DNA from: Psychrobacter coccoides
Lineage (GTDB): Bacteria; Pseudomonadota; Gammaproteobacteria; Pseudomonadales; Moraxellaceae
Reading direction: 5' to 3'
Length of the DNA: 64,000 nucleotides
Assembly: GCF_017498085.1 (NCBI RefSeq)
Contig: NZ_JAGBKM010000014.1
Span: 1 to 64,000, forward strand
The number at the start of each line of letters is the position of its first letter. The first letter of the stretch is position 1. This document shows, in pieces, positions 53,594 to 64,000 of this stretch. The notes under the pieces were generated by a model that worked only from the letters and a program-made list of their open reading frames with translations, was not told where the DNA came from and did not search any database. The position numbers and the translations under genes were made by a program.

Positions 53594-54038
53594 TCAAAAT
53601 TTAGGTAGTACTTAAGTGCTTAAAGTATGTAAAAACATCTAAAGTCTATGAAAACATTCACAAAAGACAGCGATTGAAACACAGTTAACAATCAGAAACA
53701 AATGATTTTACTTTATCAAACTTTTTTTTTGCTGTTTTAAGTATCCTATAAGCCATGATTATCTCATAAAAACAATTGGCACCTGTGCGGTCAATATCTA
53801 AAAGCAGCCTTGTTTAAAAGTAGTTTGCTAACACCACCATATGGGCTGTGAAGTGAGCTTGCTATAGGCTTACCCCATTGATAAAACAAGTAAGCCAGTG
53901 GACTTCTGACCAGTAAGCCAAAAAAAGCGCCAGATTAGAATGTTCTAATCTAGCGCTATTCAAACAACCTAACCACGTGAGATGCCTGTCTAATGTGCCA
54001 CTATCAATGCCCACGCACATATCGTTATTAGCAGCTGG
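53594..54038. other. Intergenic region upstream of abgT
   Basis: About 445 bases with no gene. It should hold the abgT promoter on its left side and the terminator of the small gene at 54039 (53920-53957) on its right. A run of ten T lies at 53720-53730. Nothing else is recognised. Confidence 0.45.
53920..53957 (-). terminator. Rho-independent terminator of the small membrane protein gene
   Basis: Minus strand: AGCGCTAGATTAGAA and TTCTAATCTGGCGCT pair with one mismatch around two bases, followed by seven T. Confidence 0.85.
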
Positions 54039-54305
54039 CTATCGACGCTTACCTCTGATCAGACTATAAGCCCAGCTGCCAATCTTATAAAACCCAATGA
54101 TCATTAACACAAGCACTAGCGCTGCCAACACATAGGCCAACCAGTTAGGTAAAGGGCTGAGCCAGCCGATAGTAAAGGCCATACCCATATAAGTCTCTAC
54201 TGGCCAATTGACGATCGGCGTTGGTGAGCCCGCATTAAACAAAGCCATAAAAATGACGATACCAATGATAGCGGTGATAACGCCTGCACGTTTATGATTA
54301 TTCAT
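54039..54305 (-). CDS. Small two-helix membrane protein
   Basis: An 88-residue protein with two clear helices (AGVITAIIGIVIFMALFNAG and WLAYVLAALVLVLMIIGFYKI) and a basic C-terminus (LIRGKRR). I do not recognise the family. It is divergent from the PotD-like lipoprotein gene and has its own terminator. Confidence 0.65.
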   Translation of the reverse strand: MNNHKRAGVITAIIGIVIFMALFNAGSPTPIVNWPVETYMGMAFTIGWLSPLPNWLAYVLAALVLVLMIIGFYKIGSWAYSLIRGKRR

Positions 54306-54454
54306 AACACTCCCAAATAAATATAACTGGGTAAACTATACAAGGTGTTAACCATTAAATCACCATTTGCTATGAGTATAATTGTATAATTACACTCAAT
54401 ATGTGTATATCATACATTCATCTTTTGTTATTGTTCTTCAGTTAGGAGAAGGTT

Positions 54455-55615
54455 TTGTCTCATACGTTATCCCAAACTTTGTCTCGCCTATTGACATCCA
54501 CTCATAGCGCTCCAAACACTACCACTGCTCGTAGCAGCCATATATTACCAAAAGCGCTACTGGCTGTATCTGTCGGCCTAGCACTTACTAGCTGTAGCAA
54601 CTCCGATACCGCTACGACGGATGCGGCTGTCAGCAATCAAACCCTCAACCTGTACAACTGGTCTGAGTATATGCCGCAAGAGATTCTGGATGGCTTCGAA
54701 GCAGAAACCGGTATCTCGGTCAATTACACCACATTTGACTCCAACGAAGCCATGTATGCCAAACTCAAGCTGCTTGATGACTCAAGTCAGTACGACTTAG
54801 CGATTCCATCGACGTACTATGTCGAAAAAATGGCAAACGAAGGTCTATTGCAAGAGCTGGATAAATCCAAAATAAGCAACTTTAACAACTTAGATACGTC
54901 GTTTACCAACACCAAAGTCGACCCTGAAAATAAATACTCCATCCCTTATCTATGGGGCAGCACTGGTCTGGCCATCAATGGTGATGTCATTGACCCTGCG
55001 ACCGTCAATAGCTGGAACGACCTGTGGCGTCCTGAGTATAAAGATCAGGTAATGCTCACCAATGATGTACGTGAAGTGTTTGGCATGGCACTACTCACCC
55101 TTGGTTATTCAGGCAACAGTAGTGACCCGGATGAGATCAAAGCCGCTTACGACAAGCTCACCACCTTGATGCCAAACGTCAAGACCTTTAACTCTGATGC
55201 CACACGCATGCCTTATATCGAAGGCGAAACCAACCTAGGTATGACATGGAATGGTGAGTCTATTATTGCCAATAATGAAGGCTTGACCAGCTTGGTTTAT
55301 AAATATCCAAGCGAAGGGGCGTTACTGTGGATGGACAACTTTGTCATCCCCAAAAATGCCAAACAAGTCGATGCCGCGCACCAGTTTATTGACTATATAT
55401 TACGTCCTGAAAACGCTAAGATCGTCAGCGAAGAGATCGGTTATGCGTCACCCAATAGCGCCGTTCTTGAACTCTTAGATGAAGACACGCGTAACAACCC
55501 GACTATCTATCCTACGCAAGAGATATTGGCCAAAGCTGAGTTTCAAGAAGATGTGGGTGATGAAGCCTTGCAGCTTTATCAACAGTATTGGGATAAGCTA
55601 AAAACAGGGCGTTAA
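54455..55615 (+). CDS. PotD/PotF-like polyamine-binding lipoprotein
   Basis: A 386-residue extracytoplasmic binding protein of the spermidine/putrescine ABC type. The mature part starts QTLNLYNWSEYMPQEILDGFEAETG and contains YDLAIPSTYYVEKMANEGLL and IEGETNLGMTWNGES, all typical. The lipobox is LALTSC (Cys near 47), after an unusually long polar N-region of about 30 residues. The start is TTG, 6 bases after AGGAG; there is no in-frame ATG before the signal. No permease or ATPase gene is next to it, so it must work with a transporter encoded elsewhere. A strong terminator follows. Confidence 0.88.
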   Translation: MSHTLSQTLSRLLTSTHSAPNTTTARSSHILPKALLAVSVGLALTSCSNSDTATTDAAVSNQTLNLYNWSEYMPQEILDGFEAETGISVNYTTFDSNEAMYAKLKLLDDSSQYDLAIPSTYYVEKMANEGLLQELDKSKISNFNNLDTSFTNTKVDPENKYSIPYLWGSTGLAINGDVIDPATVNSWNDLWRPEYKDQVMLTNDVREVFGMALLTLGYSGNSSDPDEIKAAYDKLTTLMPNVKTFNSDATRMPYIEGETNLGMTWNGESIIANNEGLTSLVYKYPSEGALLWMDNFVIPKNAKQVDAAHQFIDYILRPENAKIVSEEIGYASPNSAVLELLDEDTRNNPTIYPTQEILAKAEFQEDVGDEALQLYQQYWDKLKTGR

Positions 55616-55636
55616 TACAGCAGCACATATCGTTTC

Positions 55637-55672
55637 AAAAGACGCTGACCATAATATCAGCGTCTTTTTTAT
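55637..55672 (+). terminator. Rho-independent terminator after the PotD-like gene
   Basis: AAAAGACGCTGA pairs with TCAGCGTCTTTT around an 8-base loop, with six T. Also usable by the convergent FUSC gene. Confidence 0.9.
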
Positions 55673-55693
55673 TGTGACCTCAAGCGTCTTATC

Positions 55694-56926
55694 CTATAAG
55701 CCTAAGTCAGTATCACCATACTCTTTGATTCTGCGGCGCTCACGACGCTGATAGCGCAACCCAGAAGCCGAAAACCACTGCGAATTGGTCGCCTGTAGTA
55801 AGTCGCTTAAGCGTTGCAATTGCGCTTGTAGCGTTTGAGTCAGCCAAAAATACCCTTGCCACTCAAATGCTAAGTCTTGTACACAAGGATAGTCCGTCAC
55901 CACAATATGAGTGATCGGACGAAATGCTTGATCAGTTGGGCTGCGTAGTACGGCAGCGATATGCTGCATGGCTTCCGTCAGCTCTTGTTGGTAGTGGGTC
56001 AGCAATACATGATTATTATCATCAATCTCAATACTGGCAAGGCGTGGTGCAGCACTTAACAATAAGTCAATCGTGCCGATAATATTGCGGTGAGTGCGTT
56101 GAATGCTCTCAATCGTTTCTTTATCAATACCAGACTCGCTTGTCGTTGCGGCCATATGAGGACGCACTGCCAGCAGGCGCTTATTGATTTCCTTTAACTC
56201 TCGAATTAAATCTTTATTGACCGGCACATCTGGCATGTTACTACTGGAAGGATAGGTAATCTCTGGGAAGCTGGTGGATTTATCACTTTCAGAGGGCTTA
56301 TATTTAGGGGTGTCTGCCTCAATATGCTCACTAACGCCTGCATACAGCTTACTACAAGCATCAAGATTGCTGGCCAATAAAAAACGCCACATCAAAGTAG
56401 ACTTTAGTGGCAATACTAGAGTGACCGCCACTGCTACTCCGGCGCCTATCAAGATATTAAAGGCTCGATACAGACCATCTGTCGCCACATCACTGTGATC
56501 AGGACTAGAGACAATCATGAGCATGGTAATACCTGTCAGCAGACCGATATAGCCAAGCTGCTTAATTGCGATATAACCAATGATCCCACTGATAATGCCA
56601 ATCAATAGATAATACAGCCACATCCAGTTCCCTAAATCTTGACTGAGCCATAAAAACCCCAGTCCTACCACCACGCCCAGCAGCGTCCCTAAGATGCGCT
56701 CCTTGGCCTTGGTATAAATCGCGCCCTGATACTGCAGCAACCCTAAAATAACGAACACGGTGATGGTTGCCCATTCACCATAAGGTATGTGAAAAAGACT
56801 GTTCAGCAACAGTGCCGCTAAAACAGCGATGCCCAAGCGTATCGCATGCAGGATATCGGCATGTAAATAACGAGCATAAGGCTCAACAAAGGGTGCGGTA
56901 AATCGATGCCAAAGTTTTGGTTTCAC
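55694..56926 (-). CDS. FUSC family membrane protein
   Basis: A 410-residue protein of the FUSC (fusaric acid resistance/aromatic acid exporter) type: six N-terminal helices (ILHAIRLGIAVLAALLLNS, WATITVFVILGLLQYQGA, ILGTLLGVVVGLGFLWL and following) and a long soluble C-terminal region of about 220 residues, probably helical. Only one membrane bundle is present, so this is a half-size member. The substrate is unknown. It is a single gene that converges on the PotD-like gene. Confidence 0.85.
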   Translation of the reverse strand: MKPKLWHRFTAPFVEPYARYLHADILHAIRLGIAVLAALLLNSLFHIPYGEWATITVFVILGLLQYQGAIYTKAKERILGTLLGVVVGLGFLWLSQDLGNWMWLYYLLIGIISGIIGYIAIKQLGYIGLLTGITMLMIVSSPDHSDVATDGLYRAFNILIGAGVAVAVTLVLPLKSTLMWRFLLASNLDACSKLYAGVSEHIEADTPKYKPSESDKSTSFPEITYPSSSNMPDVPVNKDLIRELKEINKRLLAVRPHMAATTSESGIDKETIESIQRTHRNIIGTIDLLLSAAPRLASIEIDDNNHVLLTHYQQELTEAMQHIAAVLRSPTDQAFRPITHIVVTDYPCVQDLAFEWQGYFWLTQTLQAQLQRLSDLLQATNSQWFSASGLRYQRRERRRIKEYGDTDLGL

Positions 56927-56999
56927 ACAAAGTTACTCTTTTTATAATACAGGTTTAAAAATAACAGGATATATCAAGACAAAATAAGTCATAAAAAAT

Positions 57000-57033
57000 A
57001 ACGTCTTTTACCTATTAAAAGATAAAAGACGTT
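57000..57033 (-). terminator. Hairpin terminator downstream of gltD
   Basis: AACGTCTTTTA and TAAAAGACGTT form a perfect 11-base stem with a 12-base loop; on the minus strand ATTTTTT follows. It is about 130 bases after gltD, the first strong stop downstream of gltB-gltD. Confidence 0.7.
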
Positions 57034-57164
57034 AAAGGTCAAAACATGCTAACACATAACCAGAAAAAATCCTCTGCAAGCTGGCTTTAGCTTTTGTTAT
57101 GTGTTGAGAGTGATTATATGTGGCCTATACTTCATACCCTTTAAACATAACGTGGCGCTACTTG

Positions 57165-58598
<1,434 letters not shown>

Positions 58599-58645
58599 TT
58601 AAAATACTGTTTCTTTAATATAATGTCTGCAACACCTCATGCTAA

Positions 58646-61600
58646 CTACTGAGGGTCAGCCGTGGTGGTTTTTAGCAGACTGGCAATATTTGCCGCTTTG
58701 GGCTTGACCAAATAAAACTTGCGCACATAGTGTTCAAAGTCCGCCAGTATCGTCCGACCCCAAGCGCTGCCTGTTTTATTGACATGAGTTTCGATCACAT
58801 CCTGTAAGTAAATCCGATGTGCTTCTGTTTGCTCGCTGGAGATACGGTTTAAATCGATCAGCTCATGATTACAGCGATCAAAAAAGTCGCCATCCATATC
58901 GAGCACATAAGCAAAGCCACCAGTCATACCCGCCCCGAAGTTAAGTCCCGTGCGTCCAAGAATAGTGACGATACCGCCAGTCATATACTCACAGCAGTGA
59001 TCGCCTGTACCCTCAACGACTGCATGGGCACCAGAGTTACGTACACCAAAGCGCTCGCCTGCTGTGCCCGCCGCATATAGCTTGCCGCCAGTTGCCCCGT
59101 AAAGGCAGGTGTTGCCGATAATGGCTGTCTCTTGCGCTGTAAATATAGAGTCTTTTGGGGGATAAATGACAATCTCACCACCGGCCATGCCTTTGCCGAC
59201 ATAGTCGTTGGCATCACCTTCTAACTCAATATTTAAACCACCTGCATTCCACACACCTAAGCTCTGCCCTGCGGTGCCCGTTAGATACAGATTGATGGGC
59301 ATATCACTCATGCCAAGGTTGCCCCACACTTGCGCAATCTCACCTGAGATGCGCGCACCGATAGAGCGGTCACAATTACCAATATAATAACTATAGTTAC
59401 CGCCCAGTCCTTTACGGATATTTAGCAGCATGTCACTGATCATCTGCTCAGCGAGCAAGCCTTTATCAAACGGCTCATTACGCTCAACCTGACAGGTTTG
59501 CGCCTTGCCGGAGCTTGCTGGATGACTAAACAGTAATGGCGATAAATCAAGATGACGCTGTTTGTCGGTATTGCCTTCTAGTACTTCGAGTAAATCTGTA
59601 CGCCCCACCAACTCTTCCATACTGCGTACCCCGAGAGCGGCAAGCCATATACGGGTTTCAGTCGCCACAAACTTAAAGAAGTTGATGAGCATCTCTGCTT
59701 CACCGATGAAGTGCTCGTCACGCAGTTTGGCTTTTTGTGTGGCGACACCTGTCGGACAGTTATTGAGATGACAAATACGCAAATACTTACAACCAACGGC
59801 TATCATCGGCGTGGTACCAAAACCAAAACTCTCTGCACCAAGAATAGCCGCTTTGACCACATCCAGACCTGTCTTTAGACCGCCATCAGTCTGTACTCGC
59901 ACCTTATCACGTAGCCCGTTGACCCGCAGCGACTGATGCGTCTCAGCCAATCCTAGCTCCCATGGCGAGCCGGCGTGATGAATAGAAGATAGGGGCGAGG
60001 CAGCCGTACCACCATCATAGCCAGAGATGGTGATCAAATCAGCGTACGCTTTTGCCACACCCGTTGCAATCGTGCCGACACCAGGGCGAGAAACCAGCTT
60101 CACCGAGACCAAGGCATCTGGATTGACTTGCTTTAAGTCAAAAATCAGCTGAGCAAGATCTTCGATAGAATAAATATCATGATGCGGCGGCGGTGAGATG
60201 AGTGTCACCCCAGGTACAGAGTAACGCAGACGAGCAATCAAAGCATTGACCTTACCGCCAGGCAGCTGCCCGCCCTCCCCTGGCTTTGCGCCCTGTGCAA
60301 CCTTAATCTGCATCACTTCTGCTGAGCGCAAGTAGGCGGGCGTGACCCCAAAACGACCAGACGCGATTTGTTTGATTTTTGAGTTGCGCAGCGTGCCATA
60401 ACGTACTGGATCTTCACCGCCCTCCCCTGAGTTTGAGCGCCCACCGATAGTATTCATCGCCATCGCTATGGCTTCATGAGCTTCTGGCGATAGCGCCCCA
60501 AGCGACATGCCAGCTGAGTCAAAACGTGCGACAATTTGTGAGACGTCCTCTACCGCATTGATATCGATAGGGTTATCTGTATTTAACTGTAATAAGTCCC
60601 GCAAGGTCGCTACTGGGCGACTGTTAACCAAATCGGCATATTGGCGATAATTGTCATAATCACCTGTACGCACAGCCGTGTGTAGGCTATTAATCACCTC
60701 AGGATTAAAGGCGTGATACTCTTTATTAAAGACGAACTTGAGTAAGCCCCCTTGATCCAGTGGCGCACGGCGCTTAAAAGCATTGGCGGCAAGTATGGCT
60801 TGATCGGCTGCCAAGTCGTCAAAAGTAGCGCCCTTGATCCGGCTTTGTACGCCTTTAAAGCACAAGCTCACAACGTCTTCTGAAAGTCCAACAGCTTCAA
60901 ACAGCTGAGCACCGCGATAAGAGACAATGGTAGAGATGCCCATTTTTGATAAGATTTTTAACAACCCTTTATCCAAGCCTTTACGAAAATTGACTCGTGC
61001 CTGAATCGGATCGCCAAGCAGCTCACCAGTCGCTACCAAATCCTCAATCACATCATAAGCCAAGTAAGGATAAACACAGGTAGCACCAAAGCCAATCAAT
61101 ACCGCCACCTGATGTGAATCACGTGCCAGACCCGTCTCAATGATTAAGTTGGCATCGGTACGGATACCTTGAGCGATCAAATAATGGTGCACCGCACCTG
61201 TCACCATAATGGCGTTGGCAGGCACTTTGTCGGTCGCAATGTCTTTGTCAGATAAGACGATCAAGGTATGACCAGCACGAACGCTACTGGCGACTTGCTC
61301 ACAGATACTCTTGATGGCAGCTGACAGCTCTAACGTACGCTCATAGTTTAGGTCGATACGTGCCAGCTGAAACGCTGGATCATCCAAAGCTTCAAGCTGC
61401 TGCATTTTGCTGGCGGATAGCACAGGCGATGATAAGATAATACGGTGTGCGTCTTTTTTTGATGGTGCAAACACATTGGTTTGAGCACCGAGACAAGTCT
61501 GCAGCGACATGACGATCGACTCACGCAGCGGATCGATCGGTGGGTTGGTCACCTGTGCAAACTGCTGACGGAAGAAATCACCGACATGGCGAATCTGCTG

Positions 61601-63109
61601 TGACAACACCGCCATCGGCGTATCATCACCCATCGAACCCACTGGCTCTTGGCCATTTTCGGCATTGGGACGGATGATTTCGGTGCGCTCTTCATTGGTA
61701 ATGTGATACATCTTTTGCAGTGCTTTGAGCGCATCGCCACGGCAAGCCTTGGCCGCCAGCTCCTCTTCTATGCGCTCATCATCACGGATACGCATCGCCT
61801 CTTCACGTAGCCATTTGCGGTACGGGTGTGCTTTTTTGAGCAAAGTGGCAATAGCCTTGGTATCTAAAATCTGACCGGTCATGGTATCGATGACCAGCAT
61901 TTGACCCGGACCAACCCGGCCTTTAGCCAGCACATCCTTGGGATCATAATCCCACACGCCAACCTCAGAAGCCACGGTGATATAGCCACTCTTCGTCGTC
62001 ACCCAGCGTGATGGGCGTAGACCATTTCGATCGAGCATACAAACGGCATAGCGTCCATCCTGAAGCACTAGACCTGCAGGCCCGTCCCACGCCTCCATAT
62101 GCTGCGAGTAAAACTCATAAAACGCCCGCAAGTCCATATCCATGCTATCAACATTTTGCCAAGCAGGTGGCACGAGTATCGACATCGCATGGAACAGATT
62201 CATACCACCTGACATGAGCACTTCGAGCATATTATCTAAGCTTGATGAGTCAGAGCCTGTAAGGTTGACCAGTGGCGTCAATTCATTCAAATTGGGTAAT
62301 TTATCTGATTTAAGCTTTGGGGTGCGTGCTTCAGACCAGTTGCGGTTACCCGTGATGGTATTCAGCTCACCGTTATGCGCCAGATAGCGAAATGGCTGCG
62401 CAAGCGGCCAACGTGGCAGCGTATTGGTAGAAAAGCGCTGATGAAATACCACGATGTGCGAGGCCAAACGCTCATCTTGCAAATCCAAAAAAAATACGGG
62501 CAGGTCTGACGGCATCACCAAACCTTTATAAATAATCGTCTGACAGCTCAACGAGCACACATAAAACAGCTCATCGTCCACCAGACGTTGCTCTGCTTTT
62601 TTTCGCGCCACAAACAGCTTACGATTAAAGTCGTCAGATGATAATTCATCCGCTGCATTAACAAACACTTGCTTAAAATCAGGCAAAGTCTCACGGCCAA
62701 TCTCACCGACGATATTCAAATCAAGCGGCACATCTCGCCAACCCGCAACTTCTAGCCCTTGGGCGGTAATCTCATCACTGAGTACTTGTTGACTGTGTTT
62801 GGCCTTGCCATCGTCTAAATCGACAAACACCATACCTACGGCGAAGTTATCTGTGATAGTCAGCTGCTGCTCAGCGGCGATTTTTTGAAAAAACTCAGTC
62901 GGGGTAGCCAGTAACAACCCACAGCCATCACCCGTGCGACCATCAGCAGCAACGCCGCCACGGTGGGTCATACAGCTTAAACTATGAATGGCTGTCTTTA
63001 CTAAATCATGGCTGGCTTCACCCTCAATATGAGCGATCAAACCAAAACCACAGTTATCAGAGAAATCATCTGGTGTAGCCAGATGCGTATGGGAGGAAAT
63101 CATTGACAT
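58646..63109 (-). CDS. gltB: Glutamate synthase (NADPH) large subunit
   Basis: A 1487-residue enzyme that makes two glutamates from glutamine and 2-oxoglutarate. The class II glutaminase domain starts at Cys20 ([10 protein letters not shown]), exposed after removal of a 19-residue propeptide. The FMN synthase domain contains [20 protein letters not shown] and the 3Fe-4S cysteines in [15 protein letters not shown]. The C-terminal beta-helix ([20 protein letters not shown]) is complete. A TTG at 63148 extends the frame, but the ATG at 63109, 6 bases after AAGGA, is the natural start. It is the first gene of gltB-gltD. Confidence 0.97.
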   Translation of the reverse strand: MSMISSHTHLATPDDFSDNCGFGLIAHIEGEASHDLVKTAIHSLSCMTHRGGVAADGRTGDGCGLLLATPTEFFQKIAAEQQLTITDNFAVGMVFVDLDDGKAKHSQQVLSDEITAQGLEVAGWRDVPLDLNIVGEIGRETLPDFKQVFVNAADELSSDDFNRKLFVARKKAEQRLVDDELFYVCSLSCQTIIYKGLVMPSDLPVFFLDLQDERLASHIVVFHQRFSTNTLPRWPLAQPFRYLAHNGELNTITGNRNWSEARTPKLKSDKLPNLNELTPLVNLTGSDSSSLDNMLEVLMSGGMNLFHAMSILVPPAWQNVDSMDMDLRAFYEFYSQHMEAWDGPAGLVLQDGRYAVCMLDRNGLRPSRWVTTKSGYITVASEVGVWDYDPKDVLAKGRVGPGQMLVIDTMTGQILDTKAIATLLKKAHPYRKWLREEAMRIRDDERIEEELAAKACRGDALKALQKMYHITNEERTEIIRPNAENGQEPVGSMGDDTPMAVLSQQIRHVGDFFRQQFAQVTNPPIDPLRESIVMSLQTCLGAQTNVFAPSKKDAHRIILSSPVLSASKMQQLEALDDPAFQLARIDLNYERTLELSAAIKSICEQVASSVRAGHTLIVLSDKDIATDKVPANAIMVTGAVHHYLIAQGIRTDANLIIETGLARDSHQVAVLIGFGATCVYPYLAYDVIEDLVATGELLGDPIQARVNFRKGLDKGLLKILSKMGISTIVSYRGAQLFEAVGLSEDVVSLCFKGVQSRIKGATFDDLAADQAILAANAFKRRAPLDQGGLLKFVFNKEYHAFNPEVINSLHTAVRTGDYDNYRQYADLVNSRPVATLRDLLQLNTDNPIDINAVEDVSQIVARFDSAGMSLGALSPEAHEAIAMAMNTIGGRSNSGEGGEDPVRYGTLRNSKIKQIASGRFGVTPAYLRSAEVMQIKVAQGAKPGEGGQLPGGKVNALIARLRYSVPGVTLISPPPHHDIYSIEDLAQLIFDLKQVNPDALVSVKLVSRPGVGTIATGVAKAYADLITISGYDGGTAASPLSSIHHAGSPWELGLAETHQSLRVNGLRDKVRVQTDGGLKTGLDVVKAAILGAESFGFGTTPMIAVGCKYLRICHLNNCPTGVATQKAKLRDEHFIGEAEMLINFFKFVATETRIWLAALGVRSMEELVGRTDLLEVLEGNTDKQRHLDLSPLLFSHPASSGKAQTCQVERNEPFDKGLLAEQMISDMLLNIRKGLGGNYSYYIGNCDRSIGARISGEIAQVWGNLGMSDMPINLYLTGTAGQSLGVWNAGGLNIELEGDANDYVGKGMAGGEIVIYPPKDSIFTAQETAIIGNTCLYGATGGKLYAAGTAGERFGVRNSGAHAVVEGTGDHCCEYMTGGIVTILGRTGLNFGAGMTGGFAYVLDMDGDFFDRCNHELIDLNRISSEQTEAHRIYLQDVIETHVNKTGSAWGRTILADFEHYVRKFYLVKPKAANIASLLKTTTADPQ

Positions 63110-63756
63110 GGCGAGTCCTTTTAAGTGAACGGGCAGCGTATTATCCAATGCGGAACATAAGCTGATGCCCGTAGGCAGAACGGGCTAACAAATATTCACC
63201 AAACCGAATAAACAAATGGCGTGTTTAATCGCAAGCCTTAACGCCTCAAAAGTAATAAAAATAAGGGTTACTTTTTTGTTTGTTTTAGATCAAAGAATCG
63301 CTAGATAGCATGCTGTTTTGCGATGATTGAATAGGTATTGATCTAAACATAGGTAAAGTTCGAATATTGGACGCTCTATGTTGCAGCGCTTAACCACTTT
63401 AAAAAAAGAAAATAGTAAGCGTCATAACACCCCTATCATACTTTCGATTTAAAGACAGCAAGCAGCGCCTAAGTCACGATATCTTCTGGTTCACTCATAA
63501 AAATACTTTATAAGCTTCTTAAAAAATACAGCAAACACAGCTGTTTACGATAACGATACAGAGCGTCGCCCACAGTTATCTTAGTGAATAGTTGACAAAA
63601 AATCTAGTTTTTTTCTGACTCACACAGCACATATTCTAATTTATAGATTGTTTGGTCACCCTAAACTCACTAAAAATAGCGGATGTCTAAATAAGAGAAA
63701 CCCACAAAGACAGTGCCTTTGTGGGTTTCTCTTAACCATAATATTTACAAAAAGGG
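63110..63756. other. Intergenic region upstream of gltB
   Basis: About 650 bases with no gene. It must hold the gltB promoter (minus strand) and ends with a strong terminator hairpin at 63693. A small inverted repeat, AAAAGTAA (63248) and TTACTTTT (63268), could be a weak plus-strand hairpin. No other motif is recognised. Confidence 0.45.
63693..63733 (-). terminator. Rho-independent terminator of the gene at the right edge
   Basis: A 17-base perfect stem, AAGAGAAACCCACAAAG and CTTTGTGGGTTTCTCTT, with a 7-base loop and a following TTATTT on the minus strand. It lies 24 bases after the stop of the truncated gene. Confidence 0.9.
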
Positions 63757-64000
63757 CTAGTCTGTTTTTTCTTCTATTAACGCTTTAATACTGTCCGTAC
63801 TCTTTTTGGTATTATCTGTATTTGTGCTTTTATTGCTGGTGTTATTGGTAGCAGCGCTGGCTGTATTACTTCCATTGCTTGTATTGTTTGAGCCATTGCT
63901 GTTTTTATCAGCATTATTGGGAGCAGTATTGTCAGGTGCAGTATTTTGCGATTTAGGCGCGGGTGGCGTTGGGACCACTGGTAGATTTTTGTTATCTTGC
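63757..64000 (-). CDS. C-terminal part of a low-complexity protein, cut by the window edge
   Basis: The open frame enters from beyond the right edge and ends at 63757; at least 80 codons are visible. They are dominated by Asn, Ser, Thr and Ala (NNTSNGSNTAS and the like) after a Pro-rich stretch (VVPTPPAPKS), ending STDSIKALIEEKTD. A GTG at 63978 could start a short protein, but the frame has no stop before the edge, so a larger protein is more likely. In related genomes a SPOR-domain or similar cell-envelope protein lies upstream of gltB; that is a positional guess. No domain is visible here. Confidence 0.6.
   Translation of the reverse strand, partial: QDNKNLPVVPTPPAPKSQNTAPDNTAPNNADKNSNGSNNTSNGSNTASAATNNTSNKSTNTDNTKKSTDSIKALIEEKTD

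Noticed and set aside
54550..54570. AGCGCTACTGG, similar to the MITE-A core arm
   Set aside because: It lies inside the coding sequence of the PotD-like signal region with no further match to the repeat.

Overview
The window reads as chromosome of a gammaproteobacterium of the family Moraxellaceae, most likely Psychrobacter. The evidence is protein style, moderate G+C, the pairing of a SerB with a divergent Smp/YtjB-type membrane protein, gltB-gltD below a low-complexity protein, and a cold-shock protein with a long leader. The genus is inferred from recognised protein character, not from any search. No rRNA, tRNA or CRISPR array was found.

Layout. 1-1481: an IS630-type element sits in a DAACS symporter gene, of which only the C-terminal part is visible. 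1611-8392: a TauE/SafE permease, then a five-gene minus-strand cluster (ABC ATPase, fused permease, binding lipoprotein, FAD oxidase, PhnX-like hydrolase) that looks like uptake and oxidative breakdown of an aminophosphonate. 8980-17081: NhaA, a DUF2799 lipoprotein, an MpaB-type oxygenase, two Nudix hydrolases and a large M16 protease. 17320-22630: three tandem universal stress proteins, a LysR/YeiH divergent pair, cspA and a YbaN protein, with several small mobile repeats between them. 22985-31712: a lipoprotein, valS, a formate/nitrite-type channel, two YbjQ paralogues, a YecA-like protein, a small acidic protein and an Smp-like protein. 31970-46675: serB, a DUF368 (PopT-type) lipid carrier transporter, an SCP2-like protein, bioB, hemJ, a secreted NlpC/P60-like protein, rph, two fadD paralogues and parC.

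46701-49322 is the most accessory-looking stretch. An A+T-rich orphan gene with a possible nuclease-fold motif and a RAYT transposase are bracketed by three copies of one REP palindrome, followed by an A+T-rich MATE transporter. 49446-63109 returns to ordinary genes: a hemerythrin protein, a HAD phosphatase, AbgT, a PotD-like lipoprotein, a FUSC protein and the glutamate synthase pair gltB-gltD. The right edge cuts a low-complexity minus-strand gene.

The main unexplained signals are non-coding. A 137-bp repeat (here MITE-A; 18390, 21372, 22764) has ends like those of the IS630 element, and in one copy its palindromic core is inverted relative to its flanks. A second repeat (MITE-B, about 170 bp, ends TAGGGCGTGTCC) is complete at 50797, is split by a MITE-A at 21229, and survives as an end fragment at 28957 where it supplies a stop codon. 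A REP copy likewise supplies the stop codon of the gene at 46756.
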